Shown here piece after piece: positions 5,677 to 6,941 of a stretch of 6,941 bases of DNA. The translations under genes and the position numbers were made by a program. This DNA is from Sporomusaceae bacterium UBA1887. GTDB lineage: Bacteria > Bacillota > Negativicutes > Sporomusales > DSM-15969. The stretch covers positions 1 through 6,941 of the forward strand of contig DDHB01000075.1 in NCBI GenBank assembly GCA_002337925.1, given 5' to 3'. The notes under the pieces were generated by a model. That model made no database searches, had not been told where the DNA came from, and saw nothing but the letters and a program-made list of their open reading frames with translations. The number at the start of each line of letters is the position of its first letter. Position 1 is the first letter of the stretch.

Positions 5677-6941
5677 TCTTAGCCTTCTTCCTCTCCAACT
5701 CTTTCAACGCTTCGGGATATTCAATGCGGGTGTGAAACATACTGGACAATACCCGGATAAATACATCGCCAATGATATTTAAATCTTTCAGAGTCAGATT
5801 GCATTCATCTAATTGTCCATCGTGCAGTCGTTCGCGGATAATTTTTCTGACGGTAGCTTCAATCCGGTTTACATTGCGCTTGGATAAAGAACGTACAGCC
5901 GCCTCACAGGCATCAGCCAACATAATTAAGGCTGCTTCTTTTGATTGCGGACGTGGACCTTCGTAGCGGAAATCTGCTTCAATAATACAATCACTATGCT
6001 CATTTTCTGTAGCCCGCTTATAGAAATAAGACACCAGCGTTGTTCCATGATGCTGTTCAATGATATCAACAATTACCTGCGGCAGCTTATAATCCCGGCA
6101 AAGATCCGCCCCATCCCGGATATGAGAAGTCACGATCAAAGTACTAAGCGAAGGTGCTATCTTATCATGCGGATTTTCGGCATCAGCCTGATTTTCCACA
6201 AAAAAGTAAGGGCGTTTAATCTTACCGATATCATGATAATACGCACCGACCCGCACAACAACAGGATCGGCTCCGACAGCGTCAGCAGCTGTTTCAGCGA
6301 GATTCCCCACCAGTACGCTATGATGATAAGTACCGGGAGCATCCAAAAGAAGACGCTGCAGCAAAGGATGATTCGGGCGTGCCAGGTCTAGCAATTTAAT
6401 CGGTGTCGTGATATTGAACGCATGCTCCAGGTACGGCAAAAATCCTGTAGTAATAACTGCAGATGCAATGCCGCTGAAAACCCCCAGCATACCTTGTACC
6501 AGTATCTGCGTATTATTAATTTGCTGGATAAACCCGGTTGCCCCGATTACCAGAAAATTAACTGCTGCCACCCATACCCCAGCCCTAGTAAGACTATAAC
6601 CATGGGAGGATTTGGAAACACTGTATACTCCGACCATGCTGCCAATCACTGGTACAGCAACCGCTCTTAAATCATGGTCAACAATAACGCCAAACAACAG
6701 TCCCAGGATTACCCCTGTCAACAATCCTACCCTTGGATCAATCAGAATAGCTACTAATAAAGCACCAGCAGCAATTGGAGCAGCAAAATCAGAATAGTAA
6801 TGCGCTGCTTTACCCAGGAAAAGGGTGATAAGTACAATAAAACCAAGCAGCACCAAGTACAAATCGTTTTCATAAACATGATGAACAAATTTGTATAGGT
6901 ATCCCAATGCCAAGGCCATAACGGTTATAACAAAGATATCG
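5585..6941 (-). CDS. pgpH: 7TM-HD membrane phosphodiesterase (PgpH/YqfF), 3' part
   Basis: This is the C-terminal part of a large membrane protein that is cut by the window edge. The frame is open to the last base, so 451 residues are visible out of roughly 700 or more expected. The extracytoplasmic sensor region is missing. The visible part starts within the seven-helix 7TM-7TMR_HD domain (about residues 1-180, repeated hydrophobic segments). It continues with a cytoplasmic HD domain bearing H206-H207, H236-D237 (YYHDIGKIKRPYFF) and H297-H298-G-T. Listeria PgpH hydrolyses c-di-AMP through this architecture, and that activity is inferred here. The ATG at 6919 is internal, not the real start. 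After the basic ERKKAKNGNNNK stretch, a 24-residue tail with no recognisable fold overlaps ybeY. Placement just before ybeY is standard for the family. Confidence 0.95.
   Translation of the reverse strand, partial: DIFVITVMALALGYLYKFVHHVYENDLYLVLLGFIVLITLFLGKAAHYYSDFAAPIAAGALLVAILIDPRVGLLTGVILGLLFGVIVDHDLRAVAVPVIGSMVGVYSVSKSSHGYSLTRAGVWVAAVNFLVIGATGFIQQINNTQILVQGMLGVFSGIASAVITTGFLPYLEHAFNITTPIKLLDLARPNHPLLQRLLLDAPGTYHHSVLVGNLAETAADAVGADPVVVRVGAYYHDIGKIKRPYFFVENQADAENPHDKIAPSLSTLIVTSHIRDGADLCRDYKLPQVIVDIIEQHHGTTLVSYFYKRATENEHSDCIIEADFRYEGPRPQSKEAALIMLADACEAAVRSLSKRNVNRIEATVRKIIRERLHDGQLDECNLTLKDLNIIGDVFIRVLSSMFHTRIEYPEALKELERKKAKNGNNNKQCPAKDDSTGTIGTNCEGSVKKSC
5683..5690 (-). promoter_or_regulatory. 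Shine-Dalgarno for ybeY inside pgpH
   Basis: GAAGAAGG, encoding part of the Lys/Arg-rich end of the pgpH product, sits 6 nt before the ybeY ATG. It confirms that ybeY starts within the upstream reading frame rather than at its internal ATG (codon 12). Confidence 0.7.

Noticed and set aside
5945..6391. 148-codon plus-strand open frame opposite the pgpH HD domain
   Set aside because: It is antisense to a well-conserved catalytic domain with no ribosome-binding site or recognisable motif.

Overview
This window is a compact block of conserved housekeeping genes, all on the minus strand. The order, read in the direction of transcription from the right edge, is pgpH/yqfF (partial), ybeY, dgkA, cdd, era, terminator, DUF502 membrane protein, CNNM/CorC-type transporter, yqzL, recO, and a UBA-like/DUF4342 protein. 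The pgpH-ybeY-dgkA-cdd-era series and the yqzL-recO pair are a classic Bacillota arrangement. The base composition leans AT and the Shine-Dalgarno sequences are strong. A DUF502 gene plus a CorC/HlyC gene inserted between era and yqzL-recO suggests an anaerobic Bacillota, possibly a Negativicutes/Sporomusa-type organism. That last placement is inference from gene order and general protein character, not from a search.

Right half (about 3498-6941): an upstream operon that enters from beyond the window. It encodes a membrane HD-domain phosphodiesterase of the c-di-AMP-degrading type, the rRNA-processing endonuclease YbeY, a small lipid (undecaprenol/diacylglycerol) kinase, cytidine deaminase and the ribosome-assembly GTPase Era. 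The genes overlap or nearly touch, and the unit closes with a near-perfect intrinsic terminator 3 nt after era. The themes are 16S rRNA maturation (YbeY, Era), lipid-carrier recycling (DgkA), nucleoside salvage (Cdd) and second-messenger control (PgpH).

Left half (1-3456): a second unit that begins in the only sizeable intergenic gap (3409-3527, 119 nt). It encodes a two-helix DUF502 membrane protein, a CNNM/CBS/CorC_HlyC protein (probable divalent-cation exporter), the tiny YqzL, the DNA-repair protein RecO, and a DUF4342 protein with an N-terminal UBA-like fold. No terminator is visible after the last gene, so the unit may continue past the left edge. No stretch longer than 300 bases lacks a gene.

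I found no mobile element, CRISPR array, tRNA/rRNA or phage gene, and nothing I would call a new system. The points worth a second look are small-scale. (1) The CorC-type gene appears to start at a non-canonical ATC codon placed ideally after a Shine-Dalgarno sequence. (2) The pgpH and ybeY reading frames overlap by 92 nt, in a pattern that suggests a stop codon lost through a change silent in ybeY. (3) A 39-codon GTG-started yqzL gene is stitched to recO by a TAATG overlap. (4) A tandem 8-bp repeat lies inside the putative promoter of the second unit.
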